Below, piece after piece: positions 43,182 to 52,444 of a stretch of 64,000 nucleotides of DNA. The stretch spans positions 62,001 to 126,000 of the forward strand of contig NZ_PDVP01000003.1 in the NCBI RefSeq assembly GCF_002727065.1, written 5' to 3'. The notes beneath the pieces were generated by a model. It was given only the letters and a program-made list of their open reading frames with translations, searched no databases and was not told where the DNA came from. Within the stretch, counting starts at the first letter, position 1, and each line of letters opens with the position of its first letter. Source of the stretch: Zhengella mangrovi (GTDB taxonomy: Bacteria; Pseudomonadota; Alphaproteobacteria; Rhizobiales; Rhizobiaceae). Position numbers and translations under genes: made by a program.

Positions 43182-44309
43182 ATGCTCTCGACACTCGCAC
43201 ATGGCAGTCCAGCACCTGCGATCCGGGCCGGCCGGCTCGAAATCGCGATCGCTCCGGCAACCGACGTTGCGGGCGCGGGCTATGCCGACGTGTTCGGTGA
43301 ATCCCGGGCGACAGCGTTCCAGCACCCGCTCTGGCTTTCGCATTTCTACGGCACGCTCGCGCCGGCACGGGAAGCCACGCCGGTACTCGTCGCCGGCATG
43401 CTGGACGGACGCCCGAGTTTCTACCTGCCGATGATCCGCCGCCGGATGTGGGGCACCACCTTGCTGGAAGCCGCCGACCTCGGCGTCTGCGACTACTGCG
43501 CGCCCGTCATTCGCGAATCCGATCGCGGCACCCTCGGGGAGACCGGCGATCTGGCGGCACGCGTGGCACAGGCCTCGGGCCATCATGACATCCTGCGCAT
43601 CCGCAACATCCGGGAGGACCATTGCCCGGATTGGCGGCTGTTCTTTTCCGCCCCGGCGAGGCGCCTGGACTTCTCGTCCCACGAGACCGGCCTCGGCAGC
43701 GACCATGAGATCTGGTCCGGGCGGGCTTACACCGAAAGCTTCGCGAAATACCTGAAACGGCGGAAGAACCGGTTCTTCCGCCAGCCTGGCGCCCGCCTGG
43801 TCACCATCGGGAACGCGGCGGAGGCATGCGAGGCGATCGGGCGCCTGGCGGAACTGCGGCAGGGCCGTTTCGAGGGCGACATGATCGCCATACCCGCCGT
43901 CCGCAGGTTCTACGCGGAGATCGCCGAGGCCGGCGTGGAAAACGGCTTTGCGTCGGTCTACCGGCTCGAGGTCGGGAGCGAAACCATCGGGCTTGTCTTT
44001 GGCGTGAACCACGGCGGACGGTTCCTGTACCTGCTGATCGGATGCGACTACGAGAAGCACGGCCGGCACTCGCCGGGCCTCCTGATCTACGACGGCATCA
44101 TCGAGCAACAGGGACGGTCGGGAGGCCATGTGTTCGATTTCACGATTGGCGACGAGCCGTTCAAGGCCGATTTCGGCACACGTGCCATCCCGATCCACGC
44201 GATGGAAGCGGCACGCACCGTCCAGGGGCGGCTGGCGCTCCTTCTGCAGCCGCTGCACCAGCAGGCGCGCCGGCGCCTGGCTGCTGCCATGCAGGGGGGC
44301 CATGCGTGA
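43182..44309 (+). CDS. BioF2-like (GNAT-fold) acyltransferase
   Basis: 375 residues: GYADVFGESRATAFQHPLWLSHFYGTLAPAREATPVLVAGMLDGRPSFYLPMIRRRMWGTTLLEAADLGVCDYCAPVI, then YLKRRKNRFFRQPGARLVTIG and SVYRLEVGSETIGLVFGVNHGGRFLYLLIGCDYEKHGRHSPGLLIYDGIIEQ, FDFTIGDEPFKADFGT. This is the BioF2-like/CelD acetyltransferase pattern in polysaccharide and glycolipid clusters. Its stop overlaps the PIG-L start (GTGA). Acyl donor and acceptor are unknown. Confidence 0.85.
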   Translation: MLSTLAHGSPAPAIRAGRLEIAIAPATDVAGAGYADVFGESRATAFQHPLWLSHFYGTLAPAREATPVLVAGMLDGRPSFYLPMIRRRMWGTTLLEAADLGVCDYCAPVIRESDRGTLGETGDLAARVAQASGHHDILRIRNIREDHCPDWRLFFSAPARRLDFSSHETGLGSDHEIWSGRAYTESFAKYLKRRKNRFFRQPGARLVTIGNAAEACEAIGRLAELRQGRFEGDMIAIPAVRRFYAEIAEAGVENGFASVYRLEVGSETIGLVFGVNHGGRFLYLLIGCDYEKHGRHSPGLLIYDGIIEQQGRSGGHVFDFTIGDEPFKADFGTRAIPIHAMEAARTVQGRLALLLQPLHQQARRRLAAAMQGGHA

Positions 44310-45175
44310 CGACCCGTCCGGATTTTCTTGAGAACTCCATCATCATCGGCGCCCATCCCGACGATGAACTGTTGTGGTTCAACTCGATCCTCAGGCAGGC
44401 GGATAAGGTCGTGATCGTCTTCTGCGATTTCTGGGCCCATCCCGGACTGGGCGCCGCGCGCAAGCGCGTGCTGGCGGAATTTCCCCATCCCGATGTGCAT
44501 TGTCTCGGCATCGATGAGCCGGGCAGCTACGGCTGCGCCGACTGGGTCCGCCCCACGCCGGACAGGTTCGGCCTGGCATTTCGCCAGCGCGCGGCGCTGC
44601 GCGATGTCAAGCGGCAGGTCAAACGGGCGGTCAACCGCCTCGTGCCGAGAGGCATTCCCGTCGCGCCGGGCCGCATTCGCACGATGTACGAGACCAATTA
44701 CACCCTGATCCGCGACCGGCTGCGCCCTCTCCTCCGGCCTGGCATGAACTTGTTCACCCACAATCCCTGGGGCGAATATGGCCACGAGGACCACGTCCAG
44801 GTCTTCCGCGTCCTGCAGCATCTGCAGCGGGAGATCGGCTTTCAGCTTTGGATGTCGAACTACTGCACCGAGCGGTCTTTGCCGCTCGCCACGCGCTATT
44901 TCCGGTCTGCGCCGGACGGCTACATCCGCCTTCCGGCCGACAAGGCCTATGCGGACCAGGTTGCCGACCTCTACCGCAAGCACGGTTGCTGGACCTGGGC
45001 CGACGACTGGTCCTGGTTCGACGACGAATGCTTCATGAAAGCTCCGGCAGAGGGCGCTGCTCCCGCGGCGCACCGCCACCTGATGCCGCTGAACCTGTTC
45101 ACCATTGAGGACGAGGCGCCGCGCTCGTGGTTCGGACGTGTCATCGGGCGCCCTCAGGCCACTGCAGGCGTTTGA
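44306..45175 (+). CDS. PIG-L family deacetylase-like protein
   Basis: 289 residues from GTG 44306. SIIIGAHPDDELLWFNSILRQADKVVIVFCDFW is the PIG-L zinc motif (AHPDDE). LFTHNPWGEYGHEDHVQVFRVLQHLQREIGFQLWMSNYC contains the second metal site (HxxH type in GHEDHVQV). Such enzymes remove an acetyl group from N-acetyl sugars. Overlap with the acyltransferase gene suggests an acyl-exchange pair on an amino sugar. Confidence 0.87.
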   Translation: MTTRPDFLENSIIIGAHPDDELLWFNSILRQADKVVIVFCDFWAHPGLGAARKRVLAEFPHPDVHCLGIDEPGSYGCADWVRPTPDRFGLAFRQRAALRDVKRQVKRAVNRLVPRGIPVAPGRIRTMYETNYTLIRDRLRPLLRPGMNLFTHNPWGEYGHEDHVQVFRVLQHLQREIGFQLWMSNYCTERSLPLATRYFRSAPDGYIRLPADKAYADQVADLYRKHGCWTWADDWSWFDDECFMKAPAEGAAPAAHRHLMPLNLFTIEDEAPRSWFGRVIGRPQATAGV

Positions 45176-45187
45176 CGGTCCGGGCGT

Positions 45188-46417
45188 TCAGCCTGCGCGG
45201 CGCTGCGCGATCAGGTCGCGCGCGCGGTCGCGGGTTTCGGCGAGCATGAGCAGAAGGGCCGGCACCAGCATCGGGAAATAGGTCCGCCCGTCATGAAGCG
45301 GGAAGATGATGAACTTCAGGGCGATGGCGCCAAGCGCTGCGCCGATCAGAGCCGTGCGCATCCGGCTGAAACCGAGACCGCCCGACGTCAGCAGCGCCCA
45401 CATGGCAAGCCCGCCGAGGTAGAGACCCAGCCAGGAATCCTCGAAGGCCGACCGGACGAGGTTCCATGCGAAGGCAATCCCGTAGACTGCCATGGAGAAC
45501 CCGGGCTGGAACCCCTGCATGTCTTCCTGGATCTGGTAGGTCGAGAACCACAGGTGCGGCCACCAGCCGGGATGATGGGATACGTGCTGGATCCCGAGAT
45601 AGGCCGCGAGCGAGGCTAGGAGAGCCAGTGCCATCGCGCCGGCGCCAGCCTGCCGCCATAGCCAGAACGCCCCTGTCAGGCCCGCCACCAGCACGATGGA
45701 ATCCGGCCGGACCGCCACTGCCAGGACGGCAGCCAGCGCACCGGCCACCGCGTGGCGGCGGTCGAGCAGCAGCAGCGCCGCGCAGACCAGTGTCACGTTC
45801 AGGAGATCGGGCGTTTCCGCGGTAGCCAGCGAGGGAAAGCGGGCGACCATGAGCAAGGCGACGACGAGCGGCGCAAGATTGAGCATCCGGACCGCCGCAA
45901 GCCACCAGGCGAGCACGGCGAAGAGACCGGCGGCAGCGGCCAGGTTGATCACGTAACCGGCGTGCATGGCGCCTGTGACCGGAACCAGCCAGGCGACAAG
46001 CTGCACGTAGAGCCACTTGATCTCGTACATGCCGAGCTGCGACTGGAAGGCCAGAGGATCGGTGAACTGCCGCACCCGGTATGCATCGCCCTCCGCCAGA
46101 ACGGCGAACCGCTCCGGGGACGTTCCCAGCCTGACGGCTTCCCAGACCGCGTGGTGCAGGTCGCCGGGCATGGGATAGCGATCCTCCCAGGCGGCGCCAA
46201 GATAGGCGATCATGTCCCAGGCATGCACGGGCCGAAGCCAGCCGATCACCATGACGGAGAGGAAGAAGCCGGCCAGCAGGGCCAGTCCGAGAGCCGCCCC
46301 GTGGCAAACCCAGATACGCCCCGACCTTTGCAGGATGCCGGCAATCAGGTCCAGGAGCACGCCCCGCACGTCGAAGCCGCCCTGCCCGCTGATCGGCCGT
46401 TCGGTCTCCATCGCCAT
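45188..46417 (-). CDS. Polytopic membrane protein, GT-C glycosyltransferase-like
   Basis: 409 residues with about ten hydrophobic segments (AALGLALLAGFFLSVMVIGWL, AGYVINLAAAAGLFAVLAWWLAAVRML and others). A luminal-type loop after the first segment (RPVHAWDMIAYLGAAWEDRYPMPGDLHHAVWEAVRL) contains Asp/His/Glu residues like those in polyprenyl-phosphate-sugar-using GT-C enzymes, but no exact family motif. It is the last gene of the operon with the aminotransferase, SDR, DMT, DprE1-like and UbiA-HAD genes, which fits a transferase using a polyprenyl-linked sugar. This is inference. Confidence 0.6.
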   Translation of the reverse strand: MAMETERPISGQGGFDVRGVLLDLIAGILQRSGRIWVCHGAALGLALLAGFFLSVMVIGWLRPVHAWDMIAYLGAAWEDRYPMPGDLHHAVWEAVRLGTSPERFAVLAEGDAYRVRQFTDPLAFQSQLGMYEIKWLYVQLVAWLVPVTGAMHAGYVINLAAAAGLFAVLAWWLAAVRMLNLAPLVVALLMVARFPSLATAETPDLLNVTLVCAALLLLDRRHAVAGALAAVLAVAVRPDSIVLVAGLTGAFWLWRQAGAGAMALALLASLAAYLGIQHVSHHPGWWPHLWFSTYQIQEDMQGFQPGFSMAVYGIAFAWNLVRSAFEDSWLGLYLGGLAMWALLTSGGLGFSRMRTALIGAALGAIALKFIIFPLHDGRTYFPMLVPALLLMLAETRDRARDLIAQRRAG

Positions 46418-46421
46418 CGCG

Positions 46422-47894
46422 TCAGCTCACCTGGCTCTTGATGAAATCCTTGACGATGCCGGTGACCCCTCGGCCCAGCAACTCGTCAAGTGCCGCGATG
46501 AAATCGCCGACGTGGGCTTTCGTCGCGATCAGCGGCGGTTCGAGCCGGATCACGTTGCGATTGTACTCGGTGAAGGCAACGAGCGTATCGTGATCGCGCA
46601 ACAGCAATGCCCCGATGAAACCGGAAAGCGATCCCTTGAGTTTCTCGTCGAGGACCGACACCACCGGGCGCAGCATGGCCGGAAGTGTCTGGCTGAAATC
46701 ATGGAACTCCAGCCCCACCATGAAACCCTTGCCGCGAACATCCTTGACAAGGCGCGGGTATTTTTCCTGCAGCCGTTTCAACTCGTCGATCAGGTAGCCG
46801 CCCGTCACGGCTGCATTGTCGATGAGATCGTCATCGTAGAGCACGTTCAGCGCCTCGATCGCGGTCACACAGGCCTCGCCGATGCCGCCAAAGGTCGCCT
46901 GCGCATGGATCATGGCGGTCTTCGGGGACCCGTAGGCCTTCATGTAGAGGTCGCGCCGGGCGATCATCGCCGCCATGGCGGTCTTGCCGCCGCCGAGCGA
47001 CTTTGCCAGCGCCGTGATGTCCGGCACGACGCCGTAGTGATCGAAGGCATAGAAGCGCCCCGTCCGGCCATAGCCGCATTGCACTTCATCCGCCACCCAG
47101 AGGACGCCGTAGCGGTCGCACAGCGCCCGGAGCTTCGGCCAGAAACCGTCCGGCGCCTCGATGATGCCGCCCCCGCCCTGGATGGTCTCCAGGACCACAG
47201 AACCGATTTCGGGATCGGATCGAAACGCGTTTTCCATCGCCTCGATGTCGCCGAACGGCACACGCACCGTGTTGCCGACGAGCCTGAATTCACCGCGGTA
47301 AAGCGCGCCGTCGGTAATGCCGAGCACACCCTTCGTCTTGCCGTGGAAGGAATTTTCCGCGTAGACGACTTTCGGGCGCTTCGGACCGGCGGCCCGTTCC
47401 GCGAGCTTGATCGCCGCCTCCATGGCCTCCGAACCCGACGACCCCAGGAAAACCATGTCGAGATCCCCGGGCGAAACTTCGGCCAGGTTCTTCGCCAGGG
47501 CGGCAGCATATTGCGACATGAAGGCAATCGCGATCTCATGGCGCTTCTCGTCCTGGAACTGTTTGCGGGCCGCGAGGATGCGTGGATGGTTGTGCCCCAG
47601 CGCGAGCGATCCGAAACCGCCAAAGAAATCGAGGATTTTCCGGCCGTTCTGGTCCGTGTAGTACATCCCCTCGGCACTCTCGATCTTCACCTTGTGAAAG
47701 CCGAGCAGCTTCATGAAATGCATCTGTCCCGGGTTGATATGCGCCATGAACGCCTCGGCCATCCCCGGCGCATCCATGGCCTTCGCGTCCGCGACCGTCA
47801 TCAGCCTGGGACGGGAGAGCGAAACGGGAGCCAGGTCAGGAGCAGCCACGGTCATTTTCGAGTTCGAGCCTGCTTGCTGGGTCATCACGGTCAC
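46422..47894 (-). CDS. Class III PLP aminotransferase
   Basis: About 490 residues. Cofactor residues: FLGSSGSEAMEAAIKLAERAAG, NSFHGKTKGVLGITDG, LWVADEVQCGYGRTGRFYAFDHYGVVPDITALAKSLGGGKTAMAAM (Schiff-base Lys in AKSLGGG). The start is uncertain: GTG 47894 has GAGGAG 7 bases upstream, ATG 47885 and 47909 are alternatives. The substrate is probably not an ordinary amino acid, because the neighbours act on lipid-linked sugars. HpnO-like class III enzymes also act on large lipids. Confidence 0.87.
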   Translation of the reverse strand: MTVMTQQAGSNSKMTVAAPDLAPVSLSRPRLMTVADAKAMDAPGMAEAFMAHINPGQMHFMKLLGFHKVKIESAEGMYYTDQNGRKILDFFGGFGSLALGHNHPRILAARKQFQDEKRHEIAIAFMSQYAAALAKNLAEVSPGDLDMVFLGSSGSEAMEAAIKLAERAAGPKRPKVVYAENSFHGKTKGVLGITDGALYRGEFRLVGNTVRVPFGDIEAMENAFRSDPEIGSVVLETIQGGGGIIEAPDGFWPKLRALCDRYGVLWVADEVQCGYGRTGRFYAFDHYGVVPDITALAKSLGGGKTAMAAMIARRDLYMKAYGSPKTAMIHAQATFGGIGEACVTAIEALNVLYDDDLIDNAAVTGGYLIDELKRLQEKYPRLVKDVRGKGFMVGLEFHDFSQTLPAMLRPVVSVLDEKLKGSLSGFIGALLLRDHDTLVAFTEYNRNVIRLEPPLIATKAHVGDFIAALDELLGRGVTGIVKDFIKSQVS

Positions 47895-47905
47895 GGTCCT
47901 GCTCC

Positions 47906-48916
47906 TCATTCTGCCGGGGCATGGGTACGGGCGTCGGCGGCACCGGCCGAACGTCCGGCCCGGTATTCGCTGTAGGCTGCATTCAGCATGTCGGCGTCCC
48001 GGTACCGCGGCACCCAGCCCAGCTCGCGTTCGCCCTTCGAGACATCGAGCAGGCATTCCTCGTCCGCGATCAGGTATTGCTCCGGATCCATCAGCGGCAT
48101 GTTGAGAAGGTCAAGCAGGTCGAGCGTCCGCTTCACTGCCCATCCCGGCGTCGGCAGCAGGATGGAACGCGAACCGGCATGCCGGATCAGGTCGCCGAGC
48201 AGATCCCGCACCGGCGGCGGGTTGAGCGAACCGAGATTGTAGGCCTCGTTCGGCACCCCTGCCTTCCACGCAAGCCGCGCCGCCTCGGCACAGTCGAACA
48301 CCGAGATGAACTGGTACGGGTTGCGGCCGGAACCGATCATCGGCACCGGCAGGTTCAGGTCGATCAGCTTGAACAGCTTCGCCAGGATGCCAAGCCGCCC
48401 GGGTCCGATGATCAGGCGCGGCCGGAACAGCGTGATGTTCATGCCCCGCTCGCGCCACGCGTGCGCCAGCAGTTCCGTTTCCCATTTCGACCGGCCGTAT
48501 TCGCCCAGGGGGGCAACCGGATGGTCCTCGGTCATCGGCGTCGCCAGCGTATGCCCGTAGATCATGTCGGTCGTGAAATGCACCAGGTTTGAAGCACCCG
48601 CCCGGTCCATTGCCTCGATGAGGTTGACCGTGCCGTGGTAGTTGACCGGGAAGAAGAAATCGTGGCGCTTTGCACGCACCTGGATCGGCGACAGCATCTT
48701 GGCCGACAGGTTGTAGACCATGTCGTCGCTCCGCAGGCCAAGCGCGGCGAGATCGTCCGGCCGTGTCACGTCGCAGGCGACGTATCGCGCCTGCGCATAA
48801 TGCGCCAGCGGCGACTTCACGATGTCTGCAACGACGACCTCGTGGCCCTCGGCAACGAGCTTCGGAGCAAGATGGCGGCCGACGAAACCGTCGCCACCGA
48901 TCAGGATGTGTCGCAT
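47906..48916 (-). CDS. Extended SDR, NAD-dependent sugar epimerase/dehydratase family
   Basis: 336 residues. ILIGGDGFVGRHLAPKLVAEGHEVVVAD is the NAD-binding GGxGxxG start, HFTTDMIYG the Ser/Thr region and GEYGRSKWETE the catalytic YxxxK. PMTEDHPVAPLGEYGRSK and RPRLIIGPGRLG are usual for sugar-nucleotide epimerases. ATG 48916 shares its A with the DMT gene stop (TGATG), so translation is coupled. Possible role: reduce or epimerise the keto-sugar made by the DprE1-like enzyme. Confidence 0.9.
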   Translation of the reverse strand: MRHILIGGDGFVGRHLAPKLVAEGHEVVVADIVKSPLAHYAQARYVACDVTRPDDLAALGLRSDDMVYNLSAKMLSPIQVRAKRHDFFFPVNYHGTVNLIEAMDRAGASNLVHFTTDMIYGHTLATPMTEDHPVAPLGEYGRSKWETELLAHAWRERGMNITLFRPRLIIGPGRLGILAKLFKLIDLNLPVPMIGSGRNPYQFISVFDCAEAARLAWKAGVPNEAYNLGSLNPPPVRDLLGDLIRHAGSRSILLPTPGWAVKRTLDLLDLLNMPLMDPEQYLIADEECLLDVSKGERELGWVPRYRDADMLNAAYSEYRAGRSAGAADARTHAPAE

Positions 48917-49350
48917 CAGCTCACCTCGTTTGACTGGACATGGGAAGGCGGCAGTTTCACCGCCTCGCCCGGGTGCGGTGCGCGCCCGCTTTGAGCGATC
49001 AGCACCGTGCCGATGCAGATGAAACCGATCCCGGCAACGCGCAGTGCGTTCAGGTCCTCGCGGAAAACGTAGTAGGCAAAGACGGCGACCGCGACATAGG
49101 CGAGGCTGAGAAACGGATAGGCGAATGACAGCTCGACCTTGGACAGCACGAACAGGTGCGACGCCATCGAGACGACGAACATGCATAGCCCGAAGAAGAC
49201 CCACGGGCTGAAAACGATCTGGAGAATGCGCAGCAACGGATTGACGCCGGCGAGGCTGATCTCGCCGATCTGCATCATCCCATACTTCAGCATCAACTGT
49301 GCCGCAGCATTCGTCATCACCGTGAACAGAATGAACGGTATGAATTTCAT
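48916..49350 (-). CDS. Small DMT-type membrane transporter (EmrE/ArnE-like)
   Basis: 144 residues with four membrane segments: FIPFILFTVMTNAAAQLMLKYGMM, SPWVFFGLCMFVVSMASHLFVLSKVEL, FAYPFLSLAYVAVAVFAYYVF, RVAGIGFICIGTVLIAQSG. The pattern is that of ArnE/ArnF and other short DMT proteins that flip undecaprenyl-phosphate sugars. In this operon it is a candidate flippase for a polyprenyl-linked sugar. GCAGGAGACAGGCG-type ribosome site precedes the ATG. Confidence 0.82.
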   Translation of the reverse strand: MKFIPFILFTVMTNAAAQLMLKYGMMQIGEISLAGVNPLLRILQIVFSPWVFFGLCMFVVSMASHLFVLSKVELSFAYPFLSLAYVAVAVFAYYVFREDLNALRVAGIGFICIGTVLIAQSGRAPHPGEAVKLPPSHVQSNEVS

Positions 49351-49453
49351 CGCCTGTCTCCTGCTGCCGGAACATTGGCACGGGACGGAATAAATTTCCG
49401 TGAAGTCATATACTTAAGCGTAATTAAGGATTCACTTTGTGAGCGCAGGCCGA

Positions 49454-50809
49454 TCATTCGGCGGCCTCCCTGGAGAACTCCGCCTGCATCAGCCTGCCGG
49501 CGGTGCGGCGCCAGAAATCCGACAGGAACGCCGGATCACGCCACCGCTCCAGTTCGACCCATGCCGGGAATGACGCCGCGAAGGTTGCCGGGCTCATCCG
49601 GGCATCCTTGTACGGATTGACGGCACCTCCGGCGTCGAGCGTGATCCGGTCGAGCAGGTCGAGAAGCGCTTTTGTCTTTTCCCCCCGGTTCGCGAAGTCG
49701 AGCGTCAACGTGTAGCCCGGACGCGCAAACGACAGCAGACCGGTCTGCGGCATGGTGCCAAACCGCTTGAGCACGGTCAGGAACGACCCCTGCCCCGCCG
49801 CGCGCGCCGCGGCCAGCAGGGCGGGCACGGCAGTCCGGGCCGCCTCTTCGGGAATGACGCTCTGGTGCTGGTAGAGGCCCTTCGGGCCATAGGCGCGGTT
49901 CCAGTGTCCGACCGCATCCAGCGGGTAGAAAAAGGAGCGCCAGCCCGAGAGATGGACGCGCCCGGCCTTGCGCACCTGGCCTGCGCGGTAAAGGTGGTTG
50001 AAAACGGAGAGAAACGGCCTGCCGATGACCGGCACCGGAGGCTGGAACGGAACCGAAAGACGCGGTTTGCGGACTGCTCCGTCCAGGTTCCCATTCGAAG
50101 CGTGATTGCCGGCGAGCAGGACCCCGCGCCCCATGGCCGCACCGGCCGCCAACTGGTCGATCCAGGCCACCGCATATTCGTTGGTGCGGTCGATCGCTTC
50201 GGCCCGGTCGAAATAGTCGGAAAGGCAGGAAAACGGGATGACCGTCTCATCGATATCGAGCGACGCCACCTTCATCAGCCGGATTTGCGCCGACAGCACG
50301 AGACCGGTCAGGCCCATGCCGCCGACCGTCGCAGCGAACAGGCCGTCGGGCGCATCACGCGAACAGGTCACGATCCCGCGGTCCGAGCGCAGGATCCGGA
50401 GCGACACCACGTGCGCGCCGAAGCTGCCCCGCCTGTGATGGTTCTTGCCATGGACATCATTGGCGATGGCACCGCCCAGCGTCACGTGCTGGGTGCCCGG
50501 TGTGACCGGTAGAAACCAGCCGTGCGGAGCGCATTGGGCGATGATCTCGGCCAGCGTCGTTCCCGCTTCAGCCTCAAGAAGGCCGGTCTGCGGATCGAAC
50601 GAAAGGATGGCACTGTGATCCCGCATGGCAATCAGCGTGCCTGTATCATTGTGACAGCTGTCGCCGTAGGAGCGGCCGTTGCCGAAGCCCAGGAACCGCC
50701 CCCCGGCTGCGGGACCGGCCAAAAGGGCAGCCTGCCCTTCATCCGCGGAGATGCCCGGCCGCCGGACATGCCGCAGATTGCCGAAACTCTGGTAATCCTG
50801 CCGCGCCAT
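49454..50809 (-). CDS. DprE1-like FAD-binding oxidoreductase
   Basis: 451 residues. FLGFGNGRSYGDSCHNDTGTLIAM, LPVTPGTQHVTLGGAIANDVHGKNHHRRGSFGAHV and GGMGLTGLVLSAQIRLM match the vanillyl-alcohol-oxidase fold, and the C-terminal KDARMSPATFAASFPAW the DprE1-type C-terminal motif. DprE1 oxidises the 2'-OH of polyprenyl-phosphoryl-ribose. Its gene lies next to a UbiA-HAD gene as expected for the polyprenyl-phosphate pentose pathway. Its start follows the UbiA-HAD stop by 5 bases. Confidence 0.88.
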   Translation of the reverse strand: MARQDYQSFGNLRHVRRPGISADEGQAALLAGPAAGGRFLGFGNGRSYGDSCHNDTGTLIAMRDHSAILSFDPQTGLLEAEAGTTLAEIIAQCAPHGWFLPVTPGTQHVTLGGAIANDVHGKNHHRRGSFGAHVVSLRILRSDRGIVTCSRDAPDGLFAATVGGMGLTGLVLSAQIRLMKVASLDIDETVIPFSCLSDYFDRAEAIDRTNEYAVAWIDQLAAGAAMGRGVLLAGNHASNGNLDGAVRKPRLSVPFQPPVPVIGRPFLSVFNHLYRAGQVRKAGRVHLSGWRSFFYPLDAVGHWNRAYGPKGLYQHQSVIPEEAARTAVPALLAAARAAGQGSFLTVLKRFGTMPQTGLLSFARPGYTLTLDFANRGEKTKALLDLLDRITLDAGGAVNPYKDARMSPATFAASFPAWVELERWRDPAFLSDFWRRTAGRLMQAEFSREAAE

Positions 50810-50814
50810 GGAAC

Positions 50815-52266
50815 CTACCGTGCCGCCAGGAAGATGAGCGCCACGCCGGCCGCGGCCATGAGCTGGCTCCGCCAGTCGTTCATGATGAAAACCACCGGGT
50901 CGTCGTGCATTTCGCCCCGGCGGGCGAGAACCCAGATTCGCAGGATGATGTAGAGGACGATCGGGGCCAGCGGCCAGATCAGCCAGGGCGCGCGGTACAG
51001 TTCACGCACGGCGCTGGAGTCGATGTAGAGCGCGAGAACCAGCGTCGCGGCAAAGGCGGACCCCAGGCCGGCTTGCGAAATGACCTCGAAGTCCTCCCGC
51101 CGGTACCCCCTGCCCGCGACCGTCTCGCCCTCCGCCTGCACCGCGTCCTGCAGTTCGACAAACCGCTTGACCAGGGCCAGGGAGAGGAAAAAGAAGACCG
51201 AGAAGGCCAGCAGCCAGAAAGAGACGGTGGTGCCGGTCGCAGCCGCGCCGGCGAGCAGGCGGACCGTGTAGAGTCCTGCCAGGGTCAGGACGTCGATCAG
51301 CAGCATGCGCTTCAGGAAGACCGAATAGGCCGACGTGGCGACCAGGTAGGCACCCAGGATGCCCCAGAACTCCACGTCGAGCGGGGCCGCGGCCACCACG
51401 GCGACCGAAAGCAGGACTGCGATGGTCCGCATTCCGTAGGCGATGGAGATCTGGCCGGACGCCAGCGGCCGGAACCGCTTCGTCGCATGGCGGCGGTCCA
51501 GGGGCAGGTCGAAACAGTCGTTTGCGATGTAGATGGCGGAGGCCGTGGCCGAGAAGGCCACGAAAGCGAGAACGCACTCCAGGATCATCGCGGGATTGAA
51601 ATACTCGTGGCTGAGGATCATGGGAACGGCGATCAGCAGGTTCTTGGCCCACTGATGAACGCGCATCATCCTCGCGACCGTGCGCACCATCACGGTCTCG
51701 CCACTGACGCGACGCGCGTCGTTTTCCCCTGCCCATCGCGCGGCGGCCCGGTCGGGTGCCACGACAACCGCCTGGCGCGCGGCATCGAAGATCGCGATAT
51801 CCGCCCGGGAATTTCCCATGTAGTCGAATCCGCCGTCGCCGAAGGTCTCGACGAGGAGATTCCGCTTGCGCGCCGACGTGAGATTGACCGCCTCCGAAGA
51901 GGCCAGAACCTGGTCGAAAAGGCCGAGATGCGCTGAGATGGCCTCGGCAAACCGGCGTGGCGATCCCGTTGCCAGTATGACCGGGCGCCCGGCGGCCTTC
52001 GCCGCCCTGATCTCGTCGACGATGCCGGCGCGATAGGGCAAGAGGGTCGGATCGAGGGAGATTCGCCGGGCGATTTCCCACTTCAGTGACGCCTTGCCGC
52101 CCTTGAACAGCCAGTAGGGCAGCAGGAAGAGGAACAGCGGATTGTGGCGCGCAAGCTGGAACAGACCTTCCCAGAGGAGATCCGTCGCGATCAGTGTGCC
52201 GTCGAGATCGACGGCCAGGGCAATCGTCTTCGCGTCGCTCCGCGCGTCCATGCCGCTTCCCCGCAT
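50815..52266 (-). CDS. HAD phosphatase-UbiA prenyltransferase fusion (polyprenyl-P phosphoribosyltransferase-like)
   Basis: 483 residues. The N-terminal ~200 residues are a HAD domain (ALAVDLDGTLIATD with Asp20/Asp22; PVILATGSPRRFAEAISAHLGLFDQVLASSEAVNLT; YMGNSRADIAIFDAARQ). The C-terminal part is a UbiA membrane enzyme with IYIANDCFDLPLDRRHATKRFRPLASGQ, where the paired Asp residues bind Mg-diphosphate. Separate enzymes of this kind transfer phosphoribosyl to polyprenyl phosphate and remove the phosphate. Fusion does both steps. ATG 52251 is an alternative start. Confidence 0.9.
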   Translation of the reverse strand: MRGSGMDARSDAKTIALAVDLDGTLIATDLLWEGLFQLARHNPLFLFLLPYWLFKGGKASLKWEIARRISLDPTLLPYRAGIVDEIRAAKAAGRPVILATGSPRRFAEAISAHLGLFDQVLASSEAVNLTSARKRNLLVETFGDGGFDYMGNSRADIAIFDAARQAVVVAPDRAAARWAGENDARRVSGETVMVRTVARMMRVHQWAKNLLIAVPMILSHEYFNPAMILECVLAFVAFSATASAIYIANDCFDLPLDRRHATKRFRPLASGQISIAYGMRTIAVLLSVAVVAAAPLDVEFWGILGAYLVATSAYSVFLKRMLLIDVLTLAGLYTVRLLAGAAATGTTVSFWLLAFSVFFFLSLALVKRFVELQDAVQAEGETVAGRGYRREDFEVISQAGLGSAFAATLVLALYIDSSAVRELYRAPWLIWPLAPIVLYIILRIWVLARRGEMHDDPVVFIMNDWRSQLMAAAGVALIFLAAR

Positions 52267-52444
52267 ACATTCCTTTTTTAGGAAATTTAGCGGGAATAAG
52301 CTGCGAAACGGCTAATGGAAGCCGCAAAGGAATATTCGTGGGACCGGTTTTCCCGCCCGTGGTCAATGACCGGTTAAGCCGTGCCGGCCACGTTCGTTCG
52401 CGGAGAACGGCGGCCGCGCCGCAGCGCAGCCGCGATCCGGGCTT

